64,000 nt of DNA from Sphingomonas profundi (GTDB lineage Bacteria; Pseudomonadota; Alphaproteobacteria; Sphingomonadales; Sphingomonadaceae), in the NCBI RefSeq assembly GCF_009739515.1, contig NZ_CP046535.1, positions 2,914,001 to 2,978,000 on the forward strand. The letters are read 5' to 3'. Every line of letters starts with the position of its first letter. Position 1 is the first letter of the stretch. Shown one piece after another: positions 62,036 to 64,000 of this stretch. The notes below the pieces were generated by a model, which worked only from the letters and a program-made list of their open reading frames with translations, ran no database searches and was not told where the DNA came from. A program made the position numbers and the translations under genes.

Positions 62036-64000
<1,965 letters not shown>

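Overview
The window is GC-rich chromosomal DNA from an alphaproteobacterium, most likely a member of the Sphingomonadales. This is inferred from gene content and order (folA-ribF-ileS-lspA-bamF, a TorF-type porin, hflK-hflC-degP, a BamF/DUF3035 lipoprotein, an ScfR-type propionate regulator) and from several families of intergenic palindromes of a kind common in sphingomonads. No database search was run; family names rest on motifs read in the translations.

Region by region. (1) 1-2690 is the right end of an integrated element: the tail of a gene, a small zinc-ribbon protein, a P4-type tyrosine integrase, an AT-richer stretch with candidate integrase arm sites, and at 2646-2690 a 45-bp copy of the 3' half of a tRNA-Pro(CGG) gene that marks the attachment site. 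(2) 2844-6182 (minus) encodes a 1112-residue protein with features of a type I-secreted protein: a choice-of-anchor-I propeller and six C-terminal repeats of about 38 residues. (3) 6226-15107 (plus) runs folA, ribF, ileS, lspA, bamF, then an Opp-like peptide ABC transporter whose fused ATPase carries an internal deletion and frameshift. ileS is unusual: two different dispersed palindromes sit in frame inside it. (4) 15179-25699 is mostly minus strand: TorF porin, cystathionine beta-lyase plus sulfurtransferase, queF (plus), a 2OG-Fe(II) oxygenase, a HerA-like ATPase, DegP, HflC and HflK. (5) 25810-35453 holds apbC, a CoA-binding protein, a 50-residue small protein, cysQ-like, pmbA, ubiA, then dedA, a hydrolase, a TPR protein, gloA, a second VOC protein, gloB and an exported protein.

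(6) 35457-43984 holds an acyl-CoA ligase, gamma-glutamyltransferase, pyrD, a candidate small RNA with a strong terminator, an AraC-type regulator and ppc. (7) 43989-46569 (minus) holds three consecutive exported-protein genes, one an M48 metallopeptidase. (8) 46663-57884 is a propionyl-CoA/methylmalonyl-CoA locus: pccB, thiolase, epimerase, mutase, an LprI-like protein, bioB, a DUF4160-DUF2442 pair and pccA on the minus strand, with a divergent ScfR-type regulator. Together these convert propionyl-CoA to succinyl-CoA and make the biotin that PccA needs. (9) 57950-64000 (minus) holds an unrecognised two-gene unit, a catalase-like protein, a class V aminotransferase-fold enzyme and the C-terminal part of a RelA/SpoT homologue that runs off the window.

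The most notable observations are the in-frame palindromes in ileS, the candidate small RNA at about 40195-40290, the DUF4160-DUF2442 pair coupled to bioB, and the unrecognised overlapping gene pair at 57950-59655. No CRISPR array, rRNA or complete tRNA gene was seen.
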